Positions 19,135 to 28,745 of a stretch of DNA of 64,000 nucleotides are shown in pieces (positions within the stretch are counted from its first letter, which is position 1; every line of letters begins with the position of its first letter). The translations under genes were made by a program, and so were the position numbers. The stretch spans positions 45,199 to 109,198 of the forward strand of contig CAUYUJ010000758.1 in assembly GCA_963575745.1 (NCBI GenBank), in the 5' to 3' direction. The DNA comes from Prorocentrum cordatum (taxonomy: Eukaryota; Sar; Dinophyceae; Prorocentrales; Prorocentraceae). The notes beneath the pieces are model-generated. The model was given only the letters and a program-made list of their open reading frames with translations, was not told the DNA's origin and ran no database searches.

Positions 19135-19276
19135 GGGGGACTTGGCATCGCTCGGACGTGTGCATTTTTCCTTCGTCGAGGACCATCGAGGAGCATCCTT
19201 GATCATTTGGCGGAAAAACCCACGCACGAAACCGAAAAAAACACAGGGAATGGACGTCCGAGCGATGGCAGGGGGA
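19135..19276. mobile_element. MITE family B, copy 1 with TIRs
   Basis: TTGGCATCGCTCGGACGTGT at the left is matched by ACGTCCGAGCGATGGC at the right, a TIR of about 16 bp. GGGGGA directly precedes the left end (19,135-19,140) and directly follows the right end (19,271-19,276), a possible 6-bp target-site duplication. The interior includes GAGGAGCATCCTTGATCATT and an A-rich segment. Copies lie at 20,590 (left part only) and 26,433. Confidence 0.75.
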
Positions 19277-19436
19277 AGGCATACGAACGCACGGAGGGAG
19301 TCGGCGGCGGTCACGGGAGCGGCACGAGCGTGCCCCCCATCCTGTTGCACGTCGCCTCGCCTTCACCCGCTGCCCCGCGCGTCGCGCGCTCGCCGGCGCT
19401 TCGCGGCCCAGCGGCAGAAGTGTGCCTCTCTAAGCT

Positions 19437-19613
19437 TCCGAGTAGATGGGGTCGGAGTAGATGGGGTCGGAGGATCGCGCCACATCGCCGATGTATCCCC
19501 GATGCGGCTCGACCACGCAGACATCGCCGATGCACCGCCCACGTCGCCGATGCACCGGCGATGGGTCGCCGATGTATCGCCGATGCGGCGCGATCTTCCG
19601 ACCCCATTTACTC
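19437..19613. repeat. Foldback element G with CATCGCCGATG core
   Basis: AGATGGGGTCGGAGGATCGC at the left pairs with GCGATCTTCCGACCCCAT at the right. The left end carries a duplicated AGTAGATGGGGTCGG. The middle is made of ATCGCCGATG palindromic repeats. Confidence 0.8.
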
Positions 19614-19756
19614 GGATCTCATCTACCCATCGGTCGTTGAAAGTCGGCATTTTGGGGATTCCCAGATCCCAATCTACTTTAGGCGCCTTCCCACTTCAAC
19701 GATCGAGTGGCTTAACCATTTCCGTCCTCCTTAGGGGGCGGACGGAACCTAATCTC

Positions 19757-19943
19757 GGAAGCTGGGCGAGGGCTGGCAAATCTGTGGTTGCTAAAACGGT
19801 CTTCCCGGAAGAAAACAAACAAGTTCCCGGAATAAAGTTCAGCGCAATTAATTGTAAACAGGCTGCTTCCCGGAAGAAAAAAAACAAGTTCCTGGAGCTC
19901 CGTTTTAGCAGCCACGGGTTTGCTAGCCTTCGCCCAGCTTCTG
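19757..19943. mobile_element. Foldback element F with 43-bp TIRs
   Basis: Left arm 19,757-19,799 (GGAAGCTGGGCGAGGGCTGG to TTGCTAAAACGG) pairs with right arm 19,900-19,943 (CCGTTTTAGCAGCCACGG to CCCAGCTTCTG) with only a few mismatches. The interior holds two CTTCCCGGAAGAAAA units about 65 bp apart. Confidence 0.85.
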
Positions 19944-19973
19944 ATAATATGTTTTCAGCGCCTTCCTACTTTC

Positions 19974-20133
19974 AGGAGGGGAAAAAACACACAGACACAA
20001 TTAATCGTCGATTCCCCCGAAAATATAGGAAAATATGTGAAGTGGGGGGGAAGACAAAAAGCCAGAAAATATGGGAAATTGTGGGGAGTCCTTTTATTCG
20101 TGTGTATTTCTTTGTGTGTCCTGGGGCCCCTTC
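19974..20133 (+). repeat. Dispersed repeat family E, copy 1
   Basis: GGAGGGGAAAAAACACACAG through GACACAATTAATCGTCGAT, AAAATATAGGAAAATATG and GTGTGTCCTGGGGCCCCTTC matches 25,330-25,490 almost base for base. Termini are only weakly inverted. Confidence 0.85.
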
Positions 20134-20359
20134 CTACTTCTTGTTTCGACCTACTTCTTCCGACCGATGGGCAGGAGGCCTCTGGCGTCCCTGGGCCCAG
20201 TGGGCAGCCCGCGGGCTCGCCCCCCGGCGCGGGCGGCAGCCGCTCATCGGAGCGCCCCGCGCGTGGTCGTGATGGCCGGCCCCCTTCGGCCCCTTGCCCC
20301 GGGGGCTCCAAGGCGCAAGCAGTGACGAAGCGTCCTGGCTCGCCTATAGCCCCACCAAG

Positions 20360-20510
20360 CAGTGTTCTAAGAACCTTTCTGGTGGTTTGCACGGAATGTT
20401 CTCAGAACATTTCTGGCGGAGTTCGTCTTGTTTTAACACATCGGGGTAGTGTTCTAAGAAGATTGCTTTTGTTGTGAGAACATGCTTGGGTTCTAAGAAC
20501 ATCTCGTGGT
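20360..20510. repeat. Cluster of TGTTCTAAGAACA palindromes
   Basis: GTGTTCTAAGAACC, ATGTTCTCAGAACA, GTGTTCTAAGAAG, GTGAGAACATG and GGTTCTAAGAACA occur within 150 bp. The recurring half-site is GTTCT/AGAAC. Confidence 0.7.
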
Positions 20511-20589
20511 AGGACTATAGGAATGCCGGGACGGTCGGCCCCTGCTCAAAAGGCGGGGGGCCCATGCAGACGGGGGGCCGCCAGAGCAC

Positions 20590-20795
20590 CTGCTTGGCAT
20601 CGCTCGGGCGTGTGTGTTTTCTCTTCGGCGAGGGCCATCGAGGAGCATTTTGGATCATCTCGCGGAGACCCTCGCGCCTTCTGAGAAGTTCTCTCTGTCT
20701 TCGGGGAAGGCTTAGAGAAAACTTCTCAGGCCGGGGGACGCCCGAGCCTTCTGAGAAGACCCGCCCCTGCTCGCTTCCCCAGGGCGCGCCGCCGA
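20590..20795. repeat. Family B left part fused to repeat family H, copy 1
   Basis: 20,590-20,655 matches the left part of family B (TTGGCATCGCTCGGGCGTGT). It runs into CCTCGCGCCTTCTGAGAAGT and AGAAAACTTCTCAG, which match 46,100-46,275 including the end of the segment (GCTCGCTTCCCC versus CTCACTTCCCCC, then GCCGCCGAA). Confidence 0.75.
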
Positions 20796-20950
20796 AATGA
20801 GCGCGCAGGATGTTGCAGGATCCTGCGGGACCTCGCAGGAGGACCTCGCGAGGCCTCACCGACCCGGGGACCCGGCCCGAGACCTGGGCCAGCAATCATA
20901 GATCCCCGCGGCCCCTCCGCCGAGCCCCCCTCGGCCCGCCGACCGGGGGG

Positions 20951-21150
20951 AGTCGGAGAACAGAAAACGGCACACCCATAAGTGTAGGTCGGGTTTGCCC
21001 CTCTACAGGAGAAACATTCAAAAATTGCCAAAAGTTAGTCTGGGGACTATATTGTTTCAGTATTTTCTGACCATTTGGGAATATGTTGGGGGTATTTTTT
21101 ATTTTTCGTCGAAATTCTCGGAGAACCGAAAATGGGATACACATAAGTTC
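20951..21150. mobile_element. MITE family D, truncated copy 1 between direct repeats
   Basis: GTAGGTCGGGTTTGCCCCTC and TACAGGAGAAACATTCAAAA match the left half of family D; the right terminus is missing. A 32-bp direct repeat (TCGGAGAACAGAAAACGG and TCGGAGAACCGAAAATGG, each followed by CCCATAAGTG-like sequence) brackets it at 20,951 and 21,119. Confidence 0.7.
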
Positions 21151-22205
21151 TCTGAGCTCTGCGCGGATCTCTTCTGGGGCTCCCTGGCGGCGCCTCTGGC
21201 GCCGCCCCCGGTGCGCTCCGCGTGCCAGGGAGGGAGTCCAGCGCCGAGGCAAAAAGTCCACGCTCCTCCATCTCCTTGCCAGATTGCCTCTGACTTGCCT
21301 GCATCCCGCAGAGGGCAGCAGCCGCAGCCTCAAGAGCGCCCCGAGTGGTCGTTGTGGCTTTTTGTCCTTCCCCCCGCCGACCCCTTCCCTCCAAGGGGTG
21401 CCCGCTGTCTGGCGACACAGCCAAAATTGGTCACGGACCCGCCTCGTCATCCCCGAGGTCTCTTCCTCCTTTCTCCCTCTTCCACCACCTCTTCGCTCTC
21501 CCCATCCCCCTGACCCTTTCTCTCCCCGTCCTCGTCCTTCTCTCCCGTGCCCTCGTTGTGGAGGGTATGACACAATCCCCCTGTCTGCACGAGGATGATC
21601 TACATCTTCCAGGGAGTCCAGTCGATATGCAGCCTCCCAGGACTTGCCTGCCAGGCGTCCCGCCTTTGGCCACCGCCCCCCTGCTCCGCCGCCCCTCCTG
21701 CTTCGGCGCCTCACAGCGTCTTCATCTTCGCGTCATCCTCTTCGTACCACTCCTCCTCCTCCCCCTCCTCCTCATTCCCCTCCTCCTCCTCTTCCTCCTC
21801 CTCCTCCTCCCCCTCCTCCTCCTCCTCAAAGGTCTCGTCGGCAAAGCGTGTCGTTCAGAGCGCTTGCGCCGTTTCGCCATCGTTGGCGATGCTGGGTCTC
21901 GTGGCGCGATGCACTGATAAGGGGCCGAAGGTGGGGGGGGGGTACAGCACTTTCCGACAGGTGGCCGTCACCCAGGGGCGGAATGGTGTGCGACGGGCAA
22001 CCACAGGGCGCTCCGACGCCGCAGACCTCACCCCCTGCGGTCGCGGACACGCAGTGCTGGCAAGGACCGCTCCCCCTGCTCCCCCACGCGAGGAAAACGT
22101 GGCCACGGCCGTACCGCAGCCTGAGGAGGAGCGATTGTCCCAGGGTGCCTTCGCCGCCCCCTTAGAGCCGTCCTGGGCCGTGCTGGACGCTCCAGCGCCT
22201 CGCCG
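21151..22205. other. GC-rich sequence with CT-rich tract, no gene seen
   Basis: 21,180-21,240 contains CTCCCTGGCGGCGCCTCTGG, similar to 61,520-61,580. CTCCTC triplets fill about 21,740-21,830. Frames are low complexity. Confidence 0.5.
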
Positions 22206-22335
22206 CCCCCCCCCTCCCCGTCCAGATCCAGGGGAGGGGGTGGGGGGAGGGGCAAACCCCTCCCCGATGGGGAAGAAGGGGGTTGGAAGAGGAGGAGGCC
22301 CCCCAGACCACCTGGCTCGGAGAGCCGGTGGGATT
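22206..22335 (+). repeat. Dispersed repeat family M, copy 1
   Basis: CCCCGTCCAGATCCAGGGGA, GGGGCAAACCCCTCC and GAGAGCCGGTGGGATT match 60,905-61,036 along about 130 bp. A short related fragment is at 8960-9010. Confidence 0.8.
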
Positions 22336-22359
22336 GTCTCACACCTGGAGCCCTGCGCC

Positions 22360-22460
22360 CTAGCCCACCTACTCCCTACTCCCTAGACCACCTACTCCCT
22401 AGACCACCTACGCCCGGAGACTCCCTAGACCACCTACGCCCGAAGAGAGGGGGGGACTCC
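22360..22460 (+). repeat. CCACCTACTCCCTAGA short tandem repeats
   Basis: ACTCCCTAGACCACCTAC recurs four times with small changes, mixed with CGCCCGGAG variants. Confidence 0.8.
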
Positions 22461-22581
22461 CTACACCACGGGGCCCCTCTGCACCCGTAACCTCTCGGCC
22501 CACATCTTGGCCCACAGCCACGGGCCATGCGCCGCCAGCTTCGGCTGCACTCGCGGCGTCCAGGAGCCTTGCCCCCTCGCC

Positions 22582-22743
22582 TTAAGTCGGGCGTGTCCCT
22601 CTACAGGAGGAACATTCAAAAATAGTGGAAAAAATAGTCTGGGGACGATTTTTGGATTATTGTTTTAGCATTTGTTGAGGATGTTGGTGGAATTCTGATG
22701 TTTCGCCAAACATCCGCCTGTAGGGGGACAGGCCCGACCTAAC
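22582..22743. mobile_element. MITE family D, copy 2 (complete)
   Basis: TTAAGTCGGGCGTGTCCCTC opens the element and GGGGGACAGGCCCGACCTAA closes it, a TIR of about 25 bp. Length is 162 bp. AACATTCAAAAATAG and CTGGGGACGAT are shared with the other copies. A TA lies at both edges, consistent with but not proving a TA target duplication. Confidence 0.85.
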
Positions 22744-22928
22744 CCTCGCCGCATATCCCTCCTGACCCGGCCGACCTGCAGAAGGAGGTGGCCTCTCCGG
22801 CCCCTCCTCCGCGTCGGGAGGGCTCGGCCCATCGTGACGCGCATCGCTCGCAACTCGCATCGCGAGAGTTGTTTGGCCTGGCCAAGGCCTCGTGTCTCTG
22901 CTCCCGGACGCCCCCCCCCCCATTTATC
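22744..22928. other. Short spacer, no gene seen
   Basis: Mixed sequence between the MITE and the CCT satellite. Confidence 0.5.
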
Positions 22929-23897
22929 GCTCCTCCTCCTTCTCCTCCTCCTCACCCTCCTGCTCCTCCTCCTCCTCCTCCTCCTCCCCCTCCTCCACCT
23001 CCTCCTCCTCCTCCTCCCTCCTCCTCCTCCTCCTCCTCCTCCTCCTCCTCCTCCTCCTCCTCCTCCTCCTCCTCCCCTCCTCCCCCTCCTCCCCCTCCTC
23101 CTCCTCCTCATCTCTTCCTTCTCCTCCTCCCCTCCTCCTCTCTCCTCCTCCTCTTCCTCCTCTTCCGCCTCCCTCCTCATCCGCCTCCTCCTCCTCCTCC
23201 TCCTCCTCCTCCTCCTCCCTCCTCCTCCCCCTCCTCCTCCTCCTCCTCTCCTCTTCCTCCTCCTCCTCCTCCTCCTCCTCCTCCTCCTCCTCCTCCTCCT
23301 CCTCCTCCTCCTTCCCCTCCCCTCCTCCTCCCCCTCCCCCTCCCCCTCCCCCTCCTGCTGCTCTTCCTCCTCCCTCCTCCTCCTCCTCCCTCCTCCTCCT
23401 CCTCCTCCCTTTCCTCCCCTCCTCCTCCTCCTCCTCCTCCTCCTCCTCCTCCTCCTCCTCCTCCTCCTCCTCCCCTCCCTCCTGCTGCTCATTCTCCTCC
23501 TCCTCCTCATCATCACCTCCTCCTCCACCTCCTCCTCCTCCCTCTCTCCCTCCTCCTCCTCCTCCTCCCTCCGCCTCCTCCTCCTCTCCTCCTCCTCCTC
23601 CTCCTCCTCCTCCTCCTCCGCCCTCCTCCGCCCCCTCCTGCCTGCTCTTCCTCTCCTCCTCCTCCTCCTCCTCCTCCTCCTCCTCCTCCTCCTCCTCCGC
23701 CTCCTCCTCCTCCTCCTCTCCCCCTCCTCCTCCTCCTCCCTCCTCCTCCTCCTCCTCCTCCTCCCTCCCCTCCTCCTCCTCCTCCTCCTCCTCCTCCTCC
23801 TCCTCCTCCCCTCCTCCCCCCTCCTCCTCCTCCTCCTCCGCCTCCTTCGCCTCCTCCTCCTCCGCCTCCTCCTCCTCCTCCTCCTCCTCCTCCTCTT
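22929..23897. repeat. 970-bp (CCT)n microsatellite
   Basis: Nearly pure CCT/CTC triplets with scattered single-base interruptions (GCC, CAT). Very long open frames on both strands (Pro, Ser, Leu; Glu, Arg, Gly) are artefacts of the triplet repeat. Confidence 0.97.
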
Positions 23898-24490
23898 CCC
23901 AGAGTGCATGCCTGCAGCGGAGTCCAGCGCAGTGCCCCCCCGAACGAGTCATCAGCCTTGGACCTTGAGGGCGCCCGGTCGGCAGGTCTTTCGATTCAGC
24001 TCATTCAAAGCACTGTATGTGTTCGTGTTCAAGATGCACGCCAACGCCAACGTGCCACAGAGAGGGGGGGGGACAGAGGGCGGGCGGAGCGCTGTAGATC
24101 GTGAGCGTGTTGGGCCCTCTGCTCTCTCGTCAGGCGCCCGCCTCCCTGTCGAGCTCAACAGCTGTCGAGTAGGGGCTACTACAGAACTGATCTACCCCAG
24201 TGCTGACTCTCGCCGAACCTACGAGGCACACGGAGCGGTATGGTTTCTCTCGCAGAGTCGACGGGAAATCAGTTTTGGGCCATGCCAACGTAGTTTGGAA
24301 AGACGAGCACTCGCCATCACACAGCTGGTGTGGGCGCAGGCTATTCAACACGATGGGCGGTGGCTCCGCAGGGCACAGTGCGTTGTGCAGATCGGCACGT
24401 ACATCGCCCGCTGAAGCCCCGAGCGCGCTTGACCCTCAGTGCAGATGCGAAAGAGCCCTCATCCTTCTCGTGTTTCTCGTTATGATGTTT
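23898..24490. other. No gene recognised
   Basis: Mixed unique-looking sequence between two microsatellites. Translations show no motif. Confidence 0.5.
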
Positions 24491-24492
24491 CT

Positions 24493-25060
24493 GCTCCTCC
24501 TCCTCCTCCTCCTCCTCCTCCTCCTCCTCCTCCTCCTCCTGTGGGTCGCACATAGCTGAATTTGTTGATCTCGATCTTGAGTGCGGGAGGGCGAGCGAAG
24601 AGGATCAGGAGGACGAGGAACAGAAGGAGCACGCGGATGGAAGAGGCGGAGGAGGAAGGATAATGAGAAGCAAGTAGGTAGGCGGAGTTGGAGGAAGAGG
24701 AGGGACAGTGAGAGAACCAACAGGAGGGAGGATGCAGGAGGAGGTGGAGGGAGCAGGAGGGGGAGGAGGAGGAGGGGCAGGGGGAGGAGGATAGAGGTGG
24801 GAAGGTTTAGGAGGAAGCTGAGGGGGAGGACGACGACGAAGAGAAGGGGGAGGAGAGGGAGGATGGGCAGGAGGAGGATGAGGGGTAGGAGGTGGGAGGA
24901 CGAGGTGGACGAGGAGGGGGCAAGGAGAAGGAGGTAGGACGGAGGAAGGAGGACGGAGGAAGGAGGACGGAGGAGGGAGGTGGGATGAGGAGGGGGAGGA
25001 GGAGGAGGAGGAGGAGGAGGAAGTGGAGGGAGTCACTGGAGGAGGAGGAGGAGGATCATG
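24493..25060. repeat. (CTC)n then GGA-rich tract: strand switch
   Basis: About sixteen CTC triplets (24,493-24,540) are followed, after 50 bp, by GGA-rich sequence to about 25,060. The opposite purine strands make a potential imperfect hairpin. Confidence 0.85.
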
Positions 25061-25329
25061 TAGGATCATGTACAAACGATACCGAGGCTAAAGGGTACGC
25101 TGGGATAGGTTGGGAGCTGACGCCGGTCCACGTGCGGCCACCTTCACCGAGGTGGTGTACCGTCTTCGGTGGTGCTGGGGTGAACTAAACACCCACCTCT
25201 GGAGACGATGCAGATCCTGATTCTGCGGACCCCGCCGCGCCGGCCCTGATATCGCGGGCCAGCTGCGCGGTCCCAGGTGGGCAAGCGTGTGCCTCAACTG
25301 TTCACGGAACCCATGTTGCCAGGGAGTTA

Positions 25330-25490
25330 TCCGGAGGGGAAAAAACAGACAGACACAATTAATCGTCGATCCCCAGGAAAATATAGGAAAATATGGGAAG
25401 TGGGGGGGAAGACAAAACCATGCAAATATGGGAAAACATGGGGAATCATGTTATTTGTGTGTACTTATTTGTGTGTCCCAGGGCCCCTTC
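25330..25490 (+). repeat. Dispersed repeat family E, copy 2
   Basis: Matches 19,974-20,133 including GACACAATTAATCGTCGATC and GTGTGTCCCAGGGCCCCTTC. Confidence 0.85.
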
Positions 25491-25639
25491 AAACACATGG
25501 TGCGAGGGAGTTAAACCCTCCACCACGGCAAGAAAGCAGCCGCTGTCCCTGGCGCCCATGCGTCGACTCCGAGTGACAGGTGTGCCCTCTGCATCAGGTG
25601 GCACTGGCACCAGGATGCGGTGCCCTGACCCCTGCCCCT

Positions 25640-26255
25640 GCGAAGGAGGAGGAGGAGGAGGAGCAGGAGGGTGAGGAGGAGGAGGAGGAGGAAGAGGAGC
25701 AGGAGGGGGAGGAGGAGGAGGAGGAGGAGGAGGAGGAGGTGACGACGAGGAAGAAGGATTATAGAAAGGAGGATGGGGACGAGGAGCGCCAGTGGGGAGA
25801 GTAGGGAAGAGGAGTAGAACCACGGGGACGAGGAAAGGAGAAGATTAGGTATAATGCGGTGTGAGTAGGAGGAGGAGGTGAAAAGAGAAGTGGAGGAAGG
25901 AAGGAGGGAAGAGGATGGAAGGGGAAGGCCATCCCAAAACCCGCAGGCTTGCGCGGAGTGCTGCAAGTCGATTAATTGCCAGCCGTGCTTCGAGGGATGT
26001 CAGTGGGTGAGCTCGCACTTCAAGCATTTCCTGGAGGGGAGCAGCTGGAGGAAAGATGGAGGATTGAGGAGGTCGGGATGGATGGAGGTAGGAGGCATGG
26101 AGGGATGGAAAAGGGGGAAGGAGGGGGCAGAAGGGAGGAGGGCTGGCGGGATTAGGAATGAGGGGGGAAGGAGGGAGGGAAGGAGGAGGGTGGAGCAGGG
26201 TGGGGGGAGGAGGGGGAGGGGGGAAGGAGGCGGAAGGAGGAAGGAGGGATGGAAG
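25640..26255. repeat. GGA microsatellite and purine-rich sequence
   Basis: GGA triplets at 25,646-25,740, then GGAGG-rich sequence with a non-repetitive island at 25,930-26,035. No gene. Confidence 0.8.
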
Positions 26256-26432
26256 GGGACATGGCGACAAGTTGCGTCAAGAGCGGACGGCGTGATGCCG
26301 GGCGCGGGAAATCCTTCGGGCGTCGTGCCTGGCGCCACCTCCCGCGGCCAGACCCGTGAAGCCAGCTCTCCAGGCAAAGGCCAGTGCCCCCCCCCCGAAC
26401 CGATGCAGTGGAGGCCCTTGCCGAGAAGCACC

Positions 26433-26563
26433 CCTTGGCATCGCTCGGACGTGTGCAGTTTTCCTTCGGCGAGGACCATCGAGAAGCATCCTTGATCATT
26501 TGGCGAAAAAACCACGCACGATATCAAAAAAAACATAGGGAATGGACGTCCGAGCGATGGCCA
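26433..26563. mobile_element. MITE family B, copy 3
   Basis: Starts CCTTGGCATCGCTCGGACGT and ends GGACGTCCGAGCGATGGCCA, with the same interior as 19,141-19,270. Family C begins directly at its right edge. Confidence 0.8.
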
Positions 26564-26729
26564 GACCCTGCTTGCCTCCAGGGCCGCGCTGGGCTTCTCG
26601 GGTTTCGATCTGATTTTGCTACGGAGCGCGCGGCGTCCCCACACCAAGAAGCAATGGCCGTCCTGGGGTCTCAGGGTTGGGTTTCTTGTGGAAGGTTTCC
26701 TGTGGTCGAGTTCCTACTGTTAAGTCGGT
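26564..26729 (+). repeat. Dispersed repeat family C, copy 1
   Basis: CCCTGCTTGCCTCCAGGG, GGGTTTCGATCTGATTTTGC, GTCTCAGGGTTGGGTTTC and TTGTGGAAGGTTTC match 45,721-45,870 and 59,501-59,655. The 59.5-kb copy also shares GTCGAGCTCCTACTGT. Confidence 0.8.
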
Positions 26730-26969
26730 CGGGCCTGTCCCTCTGCCGTTGTCGGTCGAGTTCCTGTTGTTGTCGGTCTCTTGTGGAGGGTTTCTTGTGG
26801 AAGGCTTCTTGTGGTCGGGCCCGTCCCTCTACAGGGAGAATGCTCAAAAAAAAGAGTCAATCGTCTGGGGACTACTTTTTGAGTATGTTTTGACCATGTT
26901 GGAATATTTCGTCGACTATGTCTTATTGCTCGTCGAACATCCCCCACGCAGGGGGACAGGCCCGACTTA
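26720..26969. mobile_element. MITE family D, copy 3, with a second partial terminus
   Basis: 26,811-26,969 keeps GTCGGGCCCGTCCCTCTACA at the left and GGGGGACAGGCCCGACTTA at the right. Upstream at 26,720-26,746 is a partial left terminus (TTAAGTCGGTCGGGCCTGTC). The two are separated by CTTGTGGAGGGTTTCTTGTG repeats derived from family C. Confidence 0.75.
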
Positions 26970-27105
26970 CGCCTCGCGGGGTGCCCTGCCCTCGTTCGGG
27001 CCCACCCGCCCGCCAGCGATGCCCCCGTGGCCGTCGGGGCCTCCTGCCGCGCTCGCTTTCTTCTGCGGGCGCCGAGCAGGCTCTGCCCTCCTCTCTTTTC
27101 CTTCT

Positions 27106-27272
27106 CCTCCTCCTCCTCCTCCTCCTCCTCCTCCTCTTCCTCCTCCTCCTCCTCCTCCTCCTCCTCCTCCTCNNNNNNNNNNNNNNNNNNNNNNNNNNNN
27201 NNNNNNNNNNNNNNNNNNNNNNNNNNNNNNNNNNNNNNNNNNNNNNNNNNNNNNNNNNNNNNNNNNNNNNNN
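27106..27272. other. (CTC)n running into a 100-N assembly gap
   Basis: CTC triplets (27,106-27,172) are followed by exactly 100 Ns (27,173-27,272), the usual placeholder of unknown size. The sequence on the far side, CCCCTTCCCTCGGGGG, is not repeat. Confidence 0.98.
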
Positions 27273-27975
27273 CCCCTTCCCTCGGGGGTTGAGAACCTCC
27301 ACCCTGACACGTCGATTAGTGAATTCTCCGTTTTCGGTTCTCGGGAGAGCGCCGCGGCCGTCATTTCCCAGCCTTGCGGCCACCATGTTTGGGCCCGAGG
27401 TCGCCTTCACTAAACCACGTTTTACTAAACGGGTCTCTGTCCATCCCCGATTTTCCCTCCCTGCACCCCCCCTCCCCCCTCCCCTCCCCCCTCCCTCCCC
27501 CTTCCCCCTCCCTGCCCCACGACGCCCCGGCTGAGCGGATCACGCTCGTGGAGAGCTGGAGCGGGACCATTTCTCCCTCTTCGCTCCCGTCCCCATCCCT
27601 TTTTTTTTTTCTTTTGTCCTCCTCCTCCTCCCCCCCCGTTCTCTCCCCCTCCCCCATTCCACGGTCATTCTCCTCCTCCCCCTCCTCACTCCCCTCCCCC
27701 TCCCCCTCCTCCCATTCCCTCGTCTTCTCCTCCTCCTCCCCCCTTCACCCTCTTCGTCCGACCTCCTACTCGGGCCCTCCCCCGTCCCACCCTCCCGCGG
27801 CCCCCTGGGGGAGTCGGTGGATGGCCCCGTCGGCTGCCACGGTGCGAGTCCATGCGCAGTCGAGACGTGCTTGGTCCCCTCGTGGCCGGGAAATCCATTG
27901 TGTTGGACGCCGCGCTTCAGAGGTTCTGAAATGAGGGGTTCCTGGCTTTCGGGGCCGCCGCTCCTTGGACCTAGG
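27273..27975. other. Pyrimidine-rich, no gene seen
   Basis: 27,450-27,750 is CCCTCC- and CTCC-rich with a T9 run at about 27,601. Nothing recognised. Confidence 0.6.
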
Positions 27976-28745
27976 TCGGGGAACTTGTTCTTGCCGCTTC
28001 GCGTATCCCCATAAGCTGCGATGCTGGCGATGTTCATCCACGCCAGTCTGGCTACTGCCACACTCAGTGCGGCGCCTCAGCACGCTATGACAGGCGTGTG
28101 ACATGGGCCGGGCCCACAGGGCTCTCCACAGGGCCGGCCCTTGTCCGTGCTCGGGAATGGTGGGCCCCGGGAGTCTCGCGGTCGCCTCGGAGTGGTTCAG
28201 CCTTCCGTCTCACGCAGAGCTCCATCCTGGCTCCGTCCCAGCCGTTCAGGCAGGTCTACGCCGTCATCTCGGTTCTTGCTCAGCTCACCTGGCTGGTATA
28301 CGCCGTTGGCACGGTTTTGGCCCGTGGCGCCACGCTGGCGACTCGACCATCGTTTACCTCGCCTTCGTGGCCACCAGGCGCGAGAGGGGTGTTGGCAGGA
28401 AGCTCACCTACGTTCCCGCCCCTACCGAGTGGTCCAACGCCGCAGGGCGTGCACCGAATTCCCTGGCATTTTGCTCTGGGCTGCACGATGCTCGAGCTTC
28501 CCTGGGTGCCCGTCAGCCAGTCAGCCCCGCCCTGCTGCCCCAGCGGCCGCCTTGTGAGCTGGCCCGGCCGGCCCGTTCTGCGCCCTGCAGCTAATTAGCC
28601 TTGTTCGCAGCCCCAGACAATTGCTTTCGCCGCCTTCGCTCTTCGCTCGCGGCCGCGACCGGAAAAGTATCCCCATAAGCCCATCCAGAAACGGTCTTTG
28701 GGCGAGTTGCCGTGCTTAGGGAAGTGTAGCAATACGCAGTGGAAA
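27976..28745. repeat. Two partial module cores flanking weakly coding-like sequence
   Basis: 27,988-28,016 has GCTTCGCGTATCCCCATAAG. 28,655-28,700 has AAGTATCCCCATAAGCCCAT followed by CCAGAAACGG. Between them a plus-strand frame (28,103-28,594) is open for 163 codons but has no recognised motif. These cores are not followed by GGA/TTGGGGCC parts. Confidence 0.6.

Noticed and set aside
22665-24414. Very long open frames of several hundred codons across the CCT satellite, both strands
   Set aside because: They consist of Pro, Ser, Leu, Arg, Glu or Gly runs produced by the triplet repeat and vanish at its edges.
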